Source: RUG695 sp050943135
GTDB lineage: Bacteria; Planctomycetota; Planctomycetia; Pirellulales; Thermoguttaceae
Assembly (NCBI GenBank): GCA_050943135.1
Contig: JBMNOP010000006.1
Location: 62,001 to 126,000, forward strand
Direction: 5' to 3'
Length of the DNA: 64,000 bases
The notes below the pieces were generated by a model. The model was given only the letters and a program-made list of their open reading frames with translations, was not told where the DNA came from and searched no databases. Each line of letters starts with the position of its first letter. The first letter of the stretch is position 1. Positions 55,877 to 64,000 of the stretch are shown one piece after another. Position numbers and translations under genes: made by a program.

Positions 55877-57150
55877 TCAGCCTATTTTAGCGGTCTTGCC
55901 TAATGTGCTCATTATGCGATCGTGTTGAAGTTTTAGCTCGTCGTCGGTCTCGATTTTCTCGGCAATCGACCGAATTCCATGCAAAACGGTCGAGTGGTCG
56001 CGACCGGCAAAATAACGGCCTAGCTCCTGTAAAGTCACCTCAATCACGCCTCGGGCGATGTAAAGGGTCATATTTCGAGCGGTAACGACCGTCTTACGGC
56101 GGGTTTTGCTCCGCAGATCGCCCAGCTTAACGGAATAGGCGCGCGCCGCGGCCTTGGCAATCCGTTCGATCGTCAACGGGGCGGCGGCCTGACGCTCTCG
56201 GAAGAATTTCTCGATCTTTTCGGGATTCGGAGGGTCCTTATCCCATTGTTGCCGGTAATAGAGTTGTGAGAAGATGTCGTACATCATGCCCGGAGACTCC
56301 GGAAAGGTATCGTTCATAAAATCTTCGACATCGGGGAGAAGCCTGATTTGGAACGACGCGGCATACCGACGGAGCAAGAGGGCTCGCGACCGCCGAGACG
56401 GAAAAGCGATCGGGACCAACAATCCGCCGACGAGTCGCGCGCGTAGCGGAGCAGGAAACGAAAGGATCGTATCGGGATGCCGCGAAAGAGTGAGAATCAC
56501 CAGGGGGCCGTCATTTTCGGTGGCGCGCAAAATATTCAGAAGTTCCGCGATCCCGGCGGGGGACTCTTCCAATTCTTCGAGGTCGTCTAAAACGAGAACC
56601 GGGCGCCGCAACAACTCCGTGCGGAGCTCCTCGACGCGGTTCTCGGCGATGGCATTGGTCAAAGATCGGTAAAAATCGCCGGCCGATAGGATAACCCCCG
56701 CCGAAAGTGGGTTTCTTCGATTCAGTTCGCGACAGATCCCCGCAGCCAACTGAGTCTTGCCACACCCCGAAGGCCCGTAAAAGACCATCGGAAAGAGGGA
56801 GGGGATGTTTGTCGGCGGGACGTAGTCGATCAGAGAGGGTGAGGTTCCATCGGGAAGGACCGGAGGCGCAAGCCGCCAATCGAACGAAGAAGAACCGAAC
56901 GATTCCCCTTTGCCGGCTGCAATGCGATCGGCTCTCCCCTTTTTCATCTTCCTTGAATTGTTAACCTTTTGGGAAAGAGCATAAGAAAGCGGACTGTCCG
57001 CATAGAATGGGACCCCTCCGAGCGCCAGGCGAACGGCCGTCTCGGCCAAACGATTTTCGGGCCCGGCCAGAAACCCCAAAAGAGCCTTCTTTCGGCGCGG
57101 GTCAGGCTTGATGCCGAGGATCGGGGAAGGGAGTGGAAGCCAATGGTAAT
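55877..57150 (-). CDS. dnaA: DnaA-like replication initiator with atypical N-terminus (start at 57157)
   Basis: The gene spans 55877-57157 and encodes 426 residues. Seen: an N-terminal 115 residues without the usual DnaA domain I pattern; an AAA+ domain with Walker A GPSGCGKT at 128-135 and Walker B VLVLDDLE; LRARLVGGL as arginine-finger/box VII region; and a C-terminal DNA-binding domain with RDHSTVLHGI, the DnaA signature that contacts the DnaA box. DnaA melts the origin; Hda-like proteins lack this last domain, so it is not Hda. Its ATG overlaps the stop of fxsA by four bases. Downstream (55790-55876) is AT-rich but has only one weak DnaA-box match, so no origin is called. Confidence 0.9.
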
Positions 57151-57153
57151 CGT

Positions 57154-57750
57154 TCATCGGACCGTATAATCGACATCGATGATGTCGTCGTCCCGATCAT
57201 CCTCGTCGAATGCGGGGTGAGAAATGTTGCTGTTGTAAGCCGTCGCCGCGTCCTCATCGTCGACCGCCCCGTCCGACGGGGTCTCGGCGTGACCGTAAGG
57301 ATTCCACGTACGGCCGTCGCGCGCCGAACCGGAATCGGACCCTCGGAACACCCCGAACGGGTTCACCCCAAACAAAAGCGCTATCAGGCGAGCCGACATC
57401 GGTAAGCTGTTCAGGCCGTTGAGAGAGTGTTTTTTGAGGAACCGGCGGTAGGCAACCGTACGCCCCGGGGGGAAAAGCAGAAACAGCCCCGCCAGGCCGG
57501 TCAAAAACCCGGGAATGATCAAAAGCACCGTGCCGAGTCGGTAGATGATCGAATCGAGCACCGGGGGGACCCCCCTGGCAAGACGGGAACCCGGGCCCAC
57601 ACGTCTCAAACGAAAAAGAACGATTCCCAAAAGACTCAACGCGGCCGCTGCCGCAAAAGTGCGTGAGCTGCCAAACACTTCGCCGAGGATGGCAAAGAGT
57701 ATCAGTTCCAGGCAGGGGAGTAAGATAAAAATCAAAAACGGAAGGGGCAT
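57154..57750 (-). CDS. fxsA: FxsA-family membrane protein
   Basis: A 198-residue inner membrane protein. Seen: the FxsA core LIFILLPCLELILFAILGEVFG, a second helix, the conserved PPVLDSIIYRLGTVLLIIPGFLTGLAGLFLLFPPGR block, and a hydrophilic tail rich in Asp at the end (about 130-198). FxsA of E. coli affects phage F exclusion; its general role is unknown. The ATG at 57750 is preferred over 57759 because GGAGG directly abuts the latter but lies nine bases from the former. The gene is translationally coupled to dnaA downstream. Confidence 0.85.
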   Translation of the reverse strand: MPLPFLIFILLPCLELILFAILGEVFGSSRTFAAAAALSLLGIVLFRLRRVGPGSRLARGVPPVLDSIIYRLGTVLLIIPGFLTGLAGLFLLFPPGRTVAYRRFLKKHSLNGLNSLPMSARLIALLFGVNPFGVFRGSDSGSARDGRTWNPYGHAETPSDGAVDDEDAATAYNSNISHPAFDEDDRDDDIIDVDYTVR

Positions 57751-57843
57751 CCCGCTCATCCTCCGGGAAAAATTCCTAATGTACCGATTGTAATCATTAA
57801 AACAGAAAATGGAAGAAAAAAATAGGCAAATCGGGCGAAATGA

Positions 57844-57872
57844 TTGACTCGACTCGGTTTTATAGGTAAATT
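57844..57872 (+). promoter_or_regulatory. candidate promoter of the pilus motor cluster
   Basis: TTGACT (57844-57849), 17 bases, TAAATT (57867-57872), within the AT-rich gap between fxsA and pilB. The leader would be about 160 bases. Confidence 0.4.
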
Positions 57873-58038
57873 AATTTAAAGTGGGGCGCTCCGCCGAAAA
57901 CGGCCTTATCCCCCCGCTTTTTGATGCCGGTGCCCCAAGGTTTCCTCCACGGGCGTCGGCAGTAGATGTTTGTGTGTATTGTCGTGCTGCACTGTTTGAT
58001 GCTAAACAACGTCGACAAGACGAAATTTCGAGGCCGCG

Positions 58039-59757
58039 ATGGCGAAAAGATTGAACTACCTAGAGATTCTGAACCGAGACGGCCTGATCAGCCGTACGCA
58101 GGTCAAAGAGGCTCAGCAACTGGCACAGGCCACGGGGATCAAACTGCAAGAAGCCCTGAAAAAACTCGAATACGTCAACGGCGAACAAATCGCCAAGGCG
58201 ATCGCCGAGGAATACGGCAAAACCTATGTCGATCTGCAAGATGTCACGATCCCCCCCGCAATTTTAGAACTGATCTCCGAATCGATCGCCCGTGAAAACG
58301 GCGTCCTTCCTTACGACGAAGATGGCGAAACCCTTCAGGTGGTTGTCAGCGATCCGAACGAAATGGAAACGTTCGAGAAACTGCGCTTCATTCTCCAGCG
58401 GCCGATCGAGCCGCTCATCGCCTCGAAAGAGGCGATTCAGGAGGCGATCAATATCCATTACGGGCAGAATATCGCCGAAAGCGCCGACTCGATGATTCAC
58501 GACCTGACCGACACGGCCATCGACTTTACCCAGATCGAGTCGGGTACCACCGAAGATCCGGCAAGCGCCAATTTCGGCGACACCACCAGCGATGCGCCGA
58601 TCGTCCGGCTTTGTGACCAGATCATCAGCGAGGCGGTACAACTTCGTGCTTCCGATATTCATATCGAACCGTTTGAAGACCGTGTTCGGATCAGGTACCG
58701 TATCGACGGGCAACTCGTTGAGCGCGAAGCGGTGCCGAAACGATTTCAAGGCGCGCTCATCTCCCGTTTCAAGATCCTTTCGCGTCTTGATATCGCCGAA
58801 CGTCGGCGTACACAAGACGGGCGTATCAAACTGACGCTGGGCACAAAAGACCTTGATCTGCGGGTTTCGGTCATTCCGACCAGCCACGGGCAGTCAATCG
58901 TTATGCGTATTCTCGACAAAGACAACATCCGTGTCTCGCTCCTCCAACTGGGGTTCAGTCAGCGCGATTACAAGCGGTTCACCTCGCTGATCGCTCGCCC
59001 GAACGGGATCATCCTCGTCACCGGCCCGACGGGATCGGGGAAAACAACCTCGCTCTACGCGGCGCTTAACGAGCTGAACACACCGACACGAAAAATCATC
59101 ACGGCCGAGGACCCGGTCGAATATTACCTGCCGGGAATCAATCAGGTCGAAATCAAGCATCAAATCGGGCTCGATTTCGCGGCGGTGATCCGTTCGATGT
59201 TGCGACAGGCGCCAAACATCATCTTGGTCGGCGAGATGCGAGACCTTGAAACGGCACAGATGGGAATCCAGGCCTCGCTCACCGGACACTTGGTCTTTAG
59301 CACGCTTCACACCAACGACGCTCCGGGCGCGATCACGCGCCTGGTCGACATGGGGGTTCCCCCCTATCTGGTGTCCAGCTCGGTCATCGGGATCATGGCC
59401 CAACGACTGGTGCGCCGCATCTGTAAAAAGTGCGCACACCCCTACACCCCGACATCCGCCGAACTGGAAGCCGCAAAGATCACTCCCGAAATGGCGGCCC
59501 ACGCCACCTTTCTGCGGGGAAAAGGGTGTGCGGCATGCAACAAGTCGGGTTACCGCGGTCGACAGGCGATTTTTGAATTGATGGTGATGTCCGCAAAAGT
59601 TCGCGAACTCGCCTACAAAGGGGCCTCCACCTCCGAAATTCGACATGCGGCACGCAGTGAAGGGATGCGCGTCCTCTACGAAGACGGAATTTCCAAGGTA
59701 CTGAAGGGAATCACCACCATCGAGGAGGTGATGCGTGTGGCACGGCTCGAAGAGTAA
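58039..59757 (+). CDS. pilB: type IV pilus / type II secretion assembly ATPase, copy 1
   Basis: A 572-residue cytoplasmic hexameric ATPase driving pilin assembly. Seen: the N-terminal MshEN-type domain (1-140) with LNYLEILNRDGLI, then RASDIHIEPFEDRVRIRYRIDG, Walker A GPTGSGKT at 329-336, the Asp box with VEIKHQIGLDF, Walker B ILVGEMRD, the His box, and the zinc tetracysteine motif CKKC...CAAC near 460-500 that separates PilB/GspE from PilT. GAGG sits six bases before the ATG. It is followed 60 bases later by pilT. Confidence 0.95.
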   Translation: MAKRLNYLEILNRDGLISRTQVKEAQQLAQATGIKLQEALKKLEYVNGEQIAKAIAEEYGKTYVDLQDVTIPPAILELISESIARENGVLPYDEDGETLQVVVSDPNEMETFEKLRFILQRPIEPLIASKEAIQEAINIHYGQNIAESADSMIHDLTDTAIDFTQIESGTTEDPASANFGDTTSDAPIVRLCDQIISEAVQLRASDIHIEPFEDRVRIRYRIDGQLVEREAVPKRFQGALISRFKILSRLDIAERRRTQDGRIKLTLGTKDLDLRVSVIPTSHGQSIVMRILDKDNIRVSLLQLGFSQRDYKRFTSLIARPNGIILVTGPTGSGKTTSLYAALNELNTPTRKIITAEDPVEYYLPGINQVEIKHQIGLDFAAVIRSMLRQAPNIILVGEMRDLETAQMGIQASLTGHLVFSTLHTNDAPGAITRLVDMGVPPYLVSSSVIGIMAQRLVRRICKKCAHPYTPTSAELEAAKITPEMAAHATFLRGKGCAACNKSGYRGRQAIFELMVMSAKVRELAYKGASTSEIRHAARSEGMRVLYEDGISKVLKGITTIEEVMRVARLEE

Positions 59758-59817
59758 CACAAGTGTGTCATGGGAACTGAGACAAAAGGATAAAAAAGAT
59801 AGGGGTAACATTTTTCT

Positions 59818-60954
59818 ATGAGCACGATCTTAATCGATAAACTGTTGGAAACGGTCGTGGTTCGCGGGGCGAGCGACCTTCACTTGGCAGTGGGCCAGCC
59901 TCCGGTGCTCCGTCTTCACGGGCGTCTGGTCAGACTGGAAACGAAAAGCCTGGAACCCGCCGACACCGTTTCGTTGATGAAGAGTATCACGCCGCAACGC
60001 TGCCAGCAGGAACTTCAGGAACGCGGCGGCACCGACTTTGGTTTCGCGTTCGGCACGAAGGCCCGTTTCCGTGTTTCGGTCTTCAAGCAGAAGGGAAATA
60101 CGGGGCTGGTGCTCCGACAGATCCCGACCGAGCTCCTCTCGATGGACCAGCTCGGAACCCCGCCGGTGATGCACGACCTGATCCTTCGTCCGCGCGGCCT
60201 TATCCTCGTCACCGGACCGACGGGTTCCGGGAAATCGACGACGCTCGCCGCGTGTATCGACTACCTGAACACCAATGTCGACCACCACATCATCACCATC
60301 GAAGACCCGATCGAATTCTATCACTACCATAAGAAATCGACCGTAAACCAACGGGAAGTCGGCATCGACGTGATGTCGTTCGCCGACGCGATCCGCGGCG
60401 CGCTTCGTCAAGACCCCGACGTCATCCTCGTCGGTGAAATGCGTGACCTCGAAACGATCGAAGCGGCCATCACCGCGGCCGAAACGGGGCACGTTGTCTT
60501 CGGCACCCTTCACACCACCGGAGCGCAGGGCACGGTCAACCGTATCATCGACGTCTTCCCGACCAACCAGCAAGATCAGATCCGAACCCAGCTTTCGACC
60601 TCCATTCTGGGGATCCTCTCGCAGCAGCTTCTTCCCCGCATCCAGGGGGGGCGTGTCGCAGCGTACGAAATGCTGGTCGTTACCCCTGCGATCGCGAACC
60701 TGATTCGTGAAAACAAAACGTTCCGAATCAACTCCTCGATTCAAACGGGGCATAAACTCGGCATGCAACTCTTGGACGACCACCTGTTCCAACTCTGGCG
60801 CGACGGGATCGTTACCAAAGAAGACGTACTGGTCAAGGCGAATTTCCCCGATGCCCTCGATCAGAAGATCCGCCGTTTCGAAGCGGGCTTGGAAACCGAC
60901 GGTGGCGAAGAAGAAGAAGAGGAAGAAGAAAACAACGGCAGGAAGAAAAAATAA
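59818..60954 (+). CDS. pilT: pilus retraction ATPase
   Basis: A 378-residue cytoplasmic ATPase that disassembles the pilus for twitching movement or DNA uptake. Seen: the N-terminal GASDLHLAVGQPPVLR start, Walker A GPTGSGKS at 133-140, the ITIEDPIEFYH Asp box, the PilT signature AIRGALRQDPDVILVGEMRD, and no zinc tetracysteine motif. The C-terminal AIRNLIRE-type element appears as AIANLIRENK. The protein ends in a run of eight Glu followed by NNGRKKK, an unusual acidic-basic tail. The gene lies between the two pilB copies. Confidence 0.95.
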   Translation: MSTILIDKLLETVVVRGASDLHLAVGQPPVLRLHGRLVRLETKSLEPADTVSLMKSITPQRCQQELQERGGTDFGFAFGTKARFRVSVFKQKGNTGLVLRQIPTELLSMDQLGTPPVMHDLILRPRGLILVTGPTGSGKSTTLAACIDYLNTNVDHHIITIEDPIEFYHYHKKSTVNQREVGIDVMSFADAIRGALRQDPDVILVGEMRDLETIEAAITAAETGHVVFGTLHTTGAQGTVNRIIDVFPTNQQDQIRTQLSTSILGILSQQLLPRIQGGRVAAYEMLVVTPAIANLIRENKTFRINSSIQTGHKLGMQLLDDHLFQLWRDGIVTKEDVLVKANFPDALDQKIRRFEAGLETDGGEEEEEEEENNGRKKK

Positions 60955-61024
60955 CACTCCTTCCGTCGTCACCGGACGGCGCGGTGGGCGCTGCCTCCGA
61001 CAGATTCCCGTTAGACCCGTTTTT

Positions 61025-61061
61025 GATTCCGTGAAATTCGTATGTCGGGGTTTTCGGAATC
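61025..61061. repeat. 7-bp inverted repeat upstream of the second pilB
   Basis: GATTCCG (61025-61031) and CGGAATC (61055-61061) flank a G-rich loop in the 139-base gap after pilT. There is no T run, so it is not a clear terminator; possibly an mRNA element. Confidence 0.3.
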
Positions 61062-61093
61062 GAAAACAAGCGATTTGAGACAAAGAGTAACCC

Positions 61094-62809
61094 ATGGCTA
61101 CCCGTAAAATCGGTCAAATCTTGGTTGACCTCGGCTATATTGATGAAGAGCAGCTCGACCTTCTCGTCGATGAACAGTCGCAACGCCCCGACATCAAGCT
61201 CGGCGCGATCGCCATCGAGATGAACATGATCGGCGAAGAGCAGCTGGCGCAGGCGCTGGGGGAACAGATGGGGCTTCCGGTCGTCAACATTTCCGACCTG
61301 ACAATCCCTCCGGAAGTCCTGGCGCACCTGACCGAACCGATGGCGCGGATGTACAACGCGATTCCGCTCAGTTTCCGAAACGATGTGCTGACCATCGCGA
61401 CAAGCCAACCGGAACGACTCGAAGTCCTTGACGAGTTGCGCAATTTCCTCGGTTACAACGTGCAATCAACGGTGACCACCCCACAGGAAATCGAGTCCGC
61501 GCTCGAGCGTTACTATGCCTCGAGCGAGGGGGACAGCGTCGAGTCGATCATGTCGGAACTGGCCAACGACAAAGAGCTCCTCGAACAGGCAATGGCCGAG
61601 GAAAAAGGGGAGCTCGACCTGGCGAGCGCCGAGGCGCTGAGCGAAAGCGCCCCGGTCCGCAAATTGCTCAACACCGTCTTTCTTCTCGGAATCAAAGACA
61701 AGGCAAGCGACCTTCACTTCGAACCGTTCGAAGACGAGTTCAAAATCCGTATCAAGGCCGACGGTACCCTGTACGAAATGGTTCCCCCGCCGCGCCACTT
61801 GGCCAGTGCCATCACCACCCGGATCAAAGTTCTGGCGAACCTCGACATCGCCGAGAAACGTCTGCCGCAAGACGGGCGTATCCGAATGTTGGTTGCCGGC
61901 ACGCCGGTTGACTTCCGCGTGAGCGTGTTGCCAACGATGTTTGGCGAAAGCGTTGTTTGCCGAATCCTCGACAAGAGCGTGATTTCGCTCGACTTGAACA
62001 ACGTCGGAATGTCTCCCGAACTGATCTCGCAGTTCAGGGAAGTGATCAAAAAGCCAAACGGGATTGTACTCGTTACCGGTCCGACCGGTTCCGGAAAGAC
62101 GACGACCCTTTACTCGGCCCTTGCGGAACTGAACGTCATCACCGACAAGCTGATGACCACCGAAGACCCGGTTGAATATGACATCGACGGAATCATCCAG
62201 ATGCCAATCGACCCCGAAATCGGAAATACCTTCGCGCAATGTCTCCGTTCGATCCTGCGGCAAGACCCCGATATCGTTCTGGTCGGTGAAATCCGTGACC
62301 AGGAAACGGCTCAGATCGCGGTTCAGGCGGCGCTCACCGGGCACCTGGTATTCAGCACGCTGCACACCAACGATGCGCCGAACACGATCACGCGCCTGAA
62401 AGATATGGGCATTCCGGAGTTCCTTATCACGGCAACCGTGCAGGCGATTCTGGCACAGCGTCTTGTCCGCTGCATCTGCCCCGACTGCCGAACGGAATAC
62501 TCCCCTTCCCCCGACCTTTTGGCCGACTTGGGGCTCTCGGAACAAGACATGGTCGGAAAGCACTTCTACCAGGGTGCGGGTTGTGTAAAATGCAACAATA
62601 CCGGCTACAGGGGCCGAACGGCGATTCATGAGTTTATGGTCATGAACGAAGAAATTCGTGACCTGATCCTCCGAAACGCCTCGGCGGCGGAAATTCGCGA
62701 AGCTGCTGAACGTAACGGAATGTTCACCCTTCGAACCGCGGGGCTCGCCAAGGTGTTCGACGGCACGACCACGGTCGATGAGGTGATTCGCGAGACCGTT
62801 CTGGATTAA
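61094..62809 (+). CDS. pilB: type IV pilus / type II secretion assembly ATPase, copy 2
   Basis: A 571-residue paralog of the gene at 58039. Seen: ATRKIGQILVDLGYIDEEQL (MshEN domain), KASDLHFEPFEDEFKIRI, Walker A GPTGSGKT at 329-336, ILVGEIRD, and the zinc motif CPDC...CVKC followed by NNTGYRGR. The two copies keep all catalytic and zinc residues at nearly the same positions, yet differ enough to suggest separate partners, perhaps one for pili and one for type II secretion (inference). It is followed 52 bases later by the pilC gene, which makes it the likelier partner of that platform protein. Confidence 0.95.
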   Translation: MATRKIGQILVDLGYIDEEQLDLLVDEQSQRPDIKLGAIAIEMNMIGEEQLAQALGEQMGLPVVNISDLTIPPEVLAHLTEPMARMYNAIPLSFRNDVLTIATSQPERLEVLDELRNFLGYNVQSTVTTPQEIESALERYYASSEGDSVESIMSELANDKELLEQAMAEEKGELDLASAEALSESAPVRKLLNTVFLLGIKDKASDLHFEPFEDEFKIRIKADGTLYEMVPPPRHLASAITTRIKVLANLDIAEKRLPQDGRIRMLVAGTPVDFRVSVLPTMFGESVVCRILDKSVISLDLNNVGMSPELISQFREVIKKPNGIVLVTGPTGSGKTTTLYSALAELNVITDKLMTTEDPVEYDIDGIIQMPIDPEIGNTFAQCLRSILRQDPDIVLVGEIRDQETAQIAVQAALTGHLVFSTLHTNDAPNTITRLKDMGIPEFLITATVQAILAQRLVRCICPDCRTEYSPSPDLLADLGLSEQDMVGKHFYQGAGCVKCNNTGYRGRTAIHEFMVMNEEIRDLILRNASAAEIREAAERNGMFTLRTAGLAKVFDGTTTVDEVIRETVLD

Positions 62810-62861
62810 GCACGCAATACGTAAAACATAGAAGAGGGCATAACGTAAGAGGTCAGAGGCG

Positions 62862-64000
62862 ATGCCAAAATATAAAGTAGAAGCCATTGACGCCAAGGGA
62901 CAAGGGTTTACCGATATCGTTGACGCCAAGGACGAAAACGAGGCGAACGCGACACTACGGGCCGCCGGTTTCCATGTGACGAAAATTTCGCTTCACAAAG
63001 ACCGGACGGCCGAAAAGAAAAAGAAAGCGAAGACGGGCAAGACTTTTGCGTTCGGAAGAGTCAACTCGAAGATTCTCCGCGACTTTACACGCAACCTCTC
63101 GATCCTACAAGATGCGGGTCTGCCGATTTTGCGCAGTCTCAACATCTTGATGCAGCAGTCTAAACCGGGCGCGCTGCGCAACTCGCTGATCGATGTCTGT
63201 GAAGAAATCGAAAGCGGCTCGAGTCTTTCGGAAGCGATGGCCAAATCACCGAAAGCATTTAACCGCCTCTACGTCAATATGATCAAGGCCGGCGAGGCCG
63301 GCGGTGCATTGGAAGTCATTCTTCAGCGTCTGGCCGAATTCCTCGAACGGTCCGAATCGTTGAAGGCTCAGATCAAATCGGCATTGACCTACCCGATCTC
63401 CATTCTGGTCTTCGCCCTCGGGATCCTTGTCTTCATCATGACCAAGATCGTTCCGCAGTTCGTGGCGATCTTTAAGGACTTCGAGATCGAACTTCCCGCC
63501 CTGACGGTATTTCTGATGGCGACTTCGTCGGCAACGATTACGTACTGGTATCTGATTCCGTTGATTCCGTTCCTGATCTGGCTTTTCATTAGGGTCACAA
63601 CAAGTTTCAAATACATGAAATACGGTTGGGATCTTTTCCTCCTCAAAGTCCCGGTCTTCGGGCCGCTGTTTGAAAAGAATGTCGTGGCCCGAACAACCCG
63701 TACCCTCGGGACGCTGATCCAAAGCGGTGTGCCGATTCTTGAAGCAATCCACATCACCAAGGAGACCGCGGGCAATGCCGTGTTCGAGCGGATTTACCAA
63801 CTGGTCCTCGAGGCGATCCGCGAAGGAGACACAATCGCCAACCCGATGAAGAAATATGCCGCCCCCCCGATTCACCCCGCTTGCATCTTCTATTTCTTCT
63901 GTTTCCTGGGGGGGCCGATCGGGATATTGATCTATCTGACGAAGTTCAAGGACAAGATCCTCGGCGACATGGTCGTCAATATGGTCGACGTCGGTGAAGA
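62862..64000 (+). CDS. pilC: type IV pilus / type II secretion inner membrane platform protein, partial
   Basis: The first 379 codons of a PilC/GspF protein; it runs past the window end. Seen: a short N-terminal YKVEAIDAKGQ domain, a basic linker, a first cytoplasmic T2SSF domain (about 70-190) with DFTRNLSILQDAGLPILRSL and AGEAGGALEVIL, two transmembrane helices around 175-245, and a second T2SSF domain with ARTTRTLGTLIQSGVPILEA. Between IANPMKKY and the usual MVVNMVDVGEE there are about 30 extra residues including a hydrophobic helix, not present in the classic E. coli or Pseudomonas proteins. It forms the membrane platform on which PilB and PilT act. Confidence 0.93.
   Translation, partial: MPKYKVEAIDAKGQGFTDIVDAKDENEANATLRAAGFHVTKISLHKDRTAEKKKKAKTGKTFAFGRVNSKILRDFTRNLSILQDAGLPILRSLNILMQQSKPGALRNSLIDVCEEIESGSSLSEAMAKSPKAFNRLYVNMIKAGEAGGALEVILQRLAEFLERSESLKAQIKSALTYPISILVFALGILVFIMTKIVPQFVAIFKDFEIELPALTVFLMATSSATITYWYLIPLIPFLIWLFIRVTTSFKYMKYGWDLFLLKVPVFGPLFEKNVVARTTRTLGTLIQSGVPILEAIHITKETAGNAVFERIYQLVLEAIREGDTIANPMKKYAAPPIHPACIFYFFCFLGGPIGILIYLTKFKDKILGDMVVNMVDVGE

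Noticed and set aside
1..64000. tRNA, rRNA, tmRNA and CRISPR arrays
   Set aside because: Intergenic stretches were read for T-loop-like GGTTCGA strings, rRNA-like blocks and regularly spaced repeats; nothing convincing was found. A covariance-model search would be decisive.

Overview
The window looks like a piece of a Planctomycetota chromosome, probably from the Pirellulales side of the phylum. This is inferred from gene content, since no rRNA is present. The pointers are a surface protein opening with the planctomycete ESLEDRQLLA-type N-terminal motif plus a dockerin-like segment, a DUF4159/prenyltransferase-repeat protein beside a MoxR-DUF58-BatA cluster, DUF1080 proteins, a hydrazine-synthase-alpha-like (HzsA-like) cytochrome, long SecA and PolA variants, and many secreted proteins that I can only describe. 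Base composition is moderately GC-rich, so most genes carry long antisense shadow reading frames that I discarded. No tRNA, rRNA or CRISPR array was recognised.

Layout. 1-2.4 kb: end of an RluA-type pseudouridine synthase, an OleB-like alpha/beta hydrolase, and a sialidase (BNR) pseudogene. 2.7-8.4 kb (minus strand): three translationally overlapping paralogous secreted, membrane-anchored proteins, then a coiled-coil membrane protein. 8.9-15.1 kb (plus): a double-length TolC-like lipoprotein, an LpxL/HtrB-type acyltransferase and a large secreted protein. 15.2-18.4 kb: a one-polypeptide Type IIG restriction-modification enzyme. 18.4-25.6 kb: the DUF4159 protein diverging from a MoxR / DUF58 / BatA-like operon. 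25.8-35.2 kb: a TlpA-like protein lacking the first active-site cysteine, a GH29-like/HzsA-like/cytochrome c fusion, a DUF1080-DUF1080-PHP protein, 6-phosphogluconate dehydrogenase and an SDR oxidoreductase. 35.3 kb: an LptB-like ATPase. 36.6-42.6 kb: a three-gene unit of GAF-HlyD, HlyD, and PqqD-like/M50/HlyD proteins. 43.0-44.0 kb: a decayed IS256-family transposase. 44.3-46.5 kb: a large surface protein with two copies of a lectin-like domain and a candidate NlpC/P60 domain. 46.8-57.8 kb (minus): polA, secA, a PH-domain membrane protein, a small lipoprotein, dnaA and fxsA. 58.0-64.0 kb (plus): pilB, pilT, a second pilB and the start of pilC, a type IV pilus / type II secretion motor cluster.

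How the parts fit. Much of the window serves the envelope: lipid A acylation (LpxL-like), LPS export (LptB-like), outer membrane export (TolC-like), Sec export (SecA), a pilus motor and the HlyD/M50 unit. The most unusual biology is at 27.2-35.2 kb, where a glycosidase-like domain, an HzsA-like propeller and two CxxCH heme sites share one polypeptide, followed by a DUF1080/PHP protein and sugar dehydrogenases. I infer a periplasmic sugar-oxidising or sugar-cleaving route, but no substrate can be read from sequence. Eight promoter candidates with 16-17 bp spacing and several strong intrinsic terminators help to set transcript boundaries and decide some start codons.
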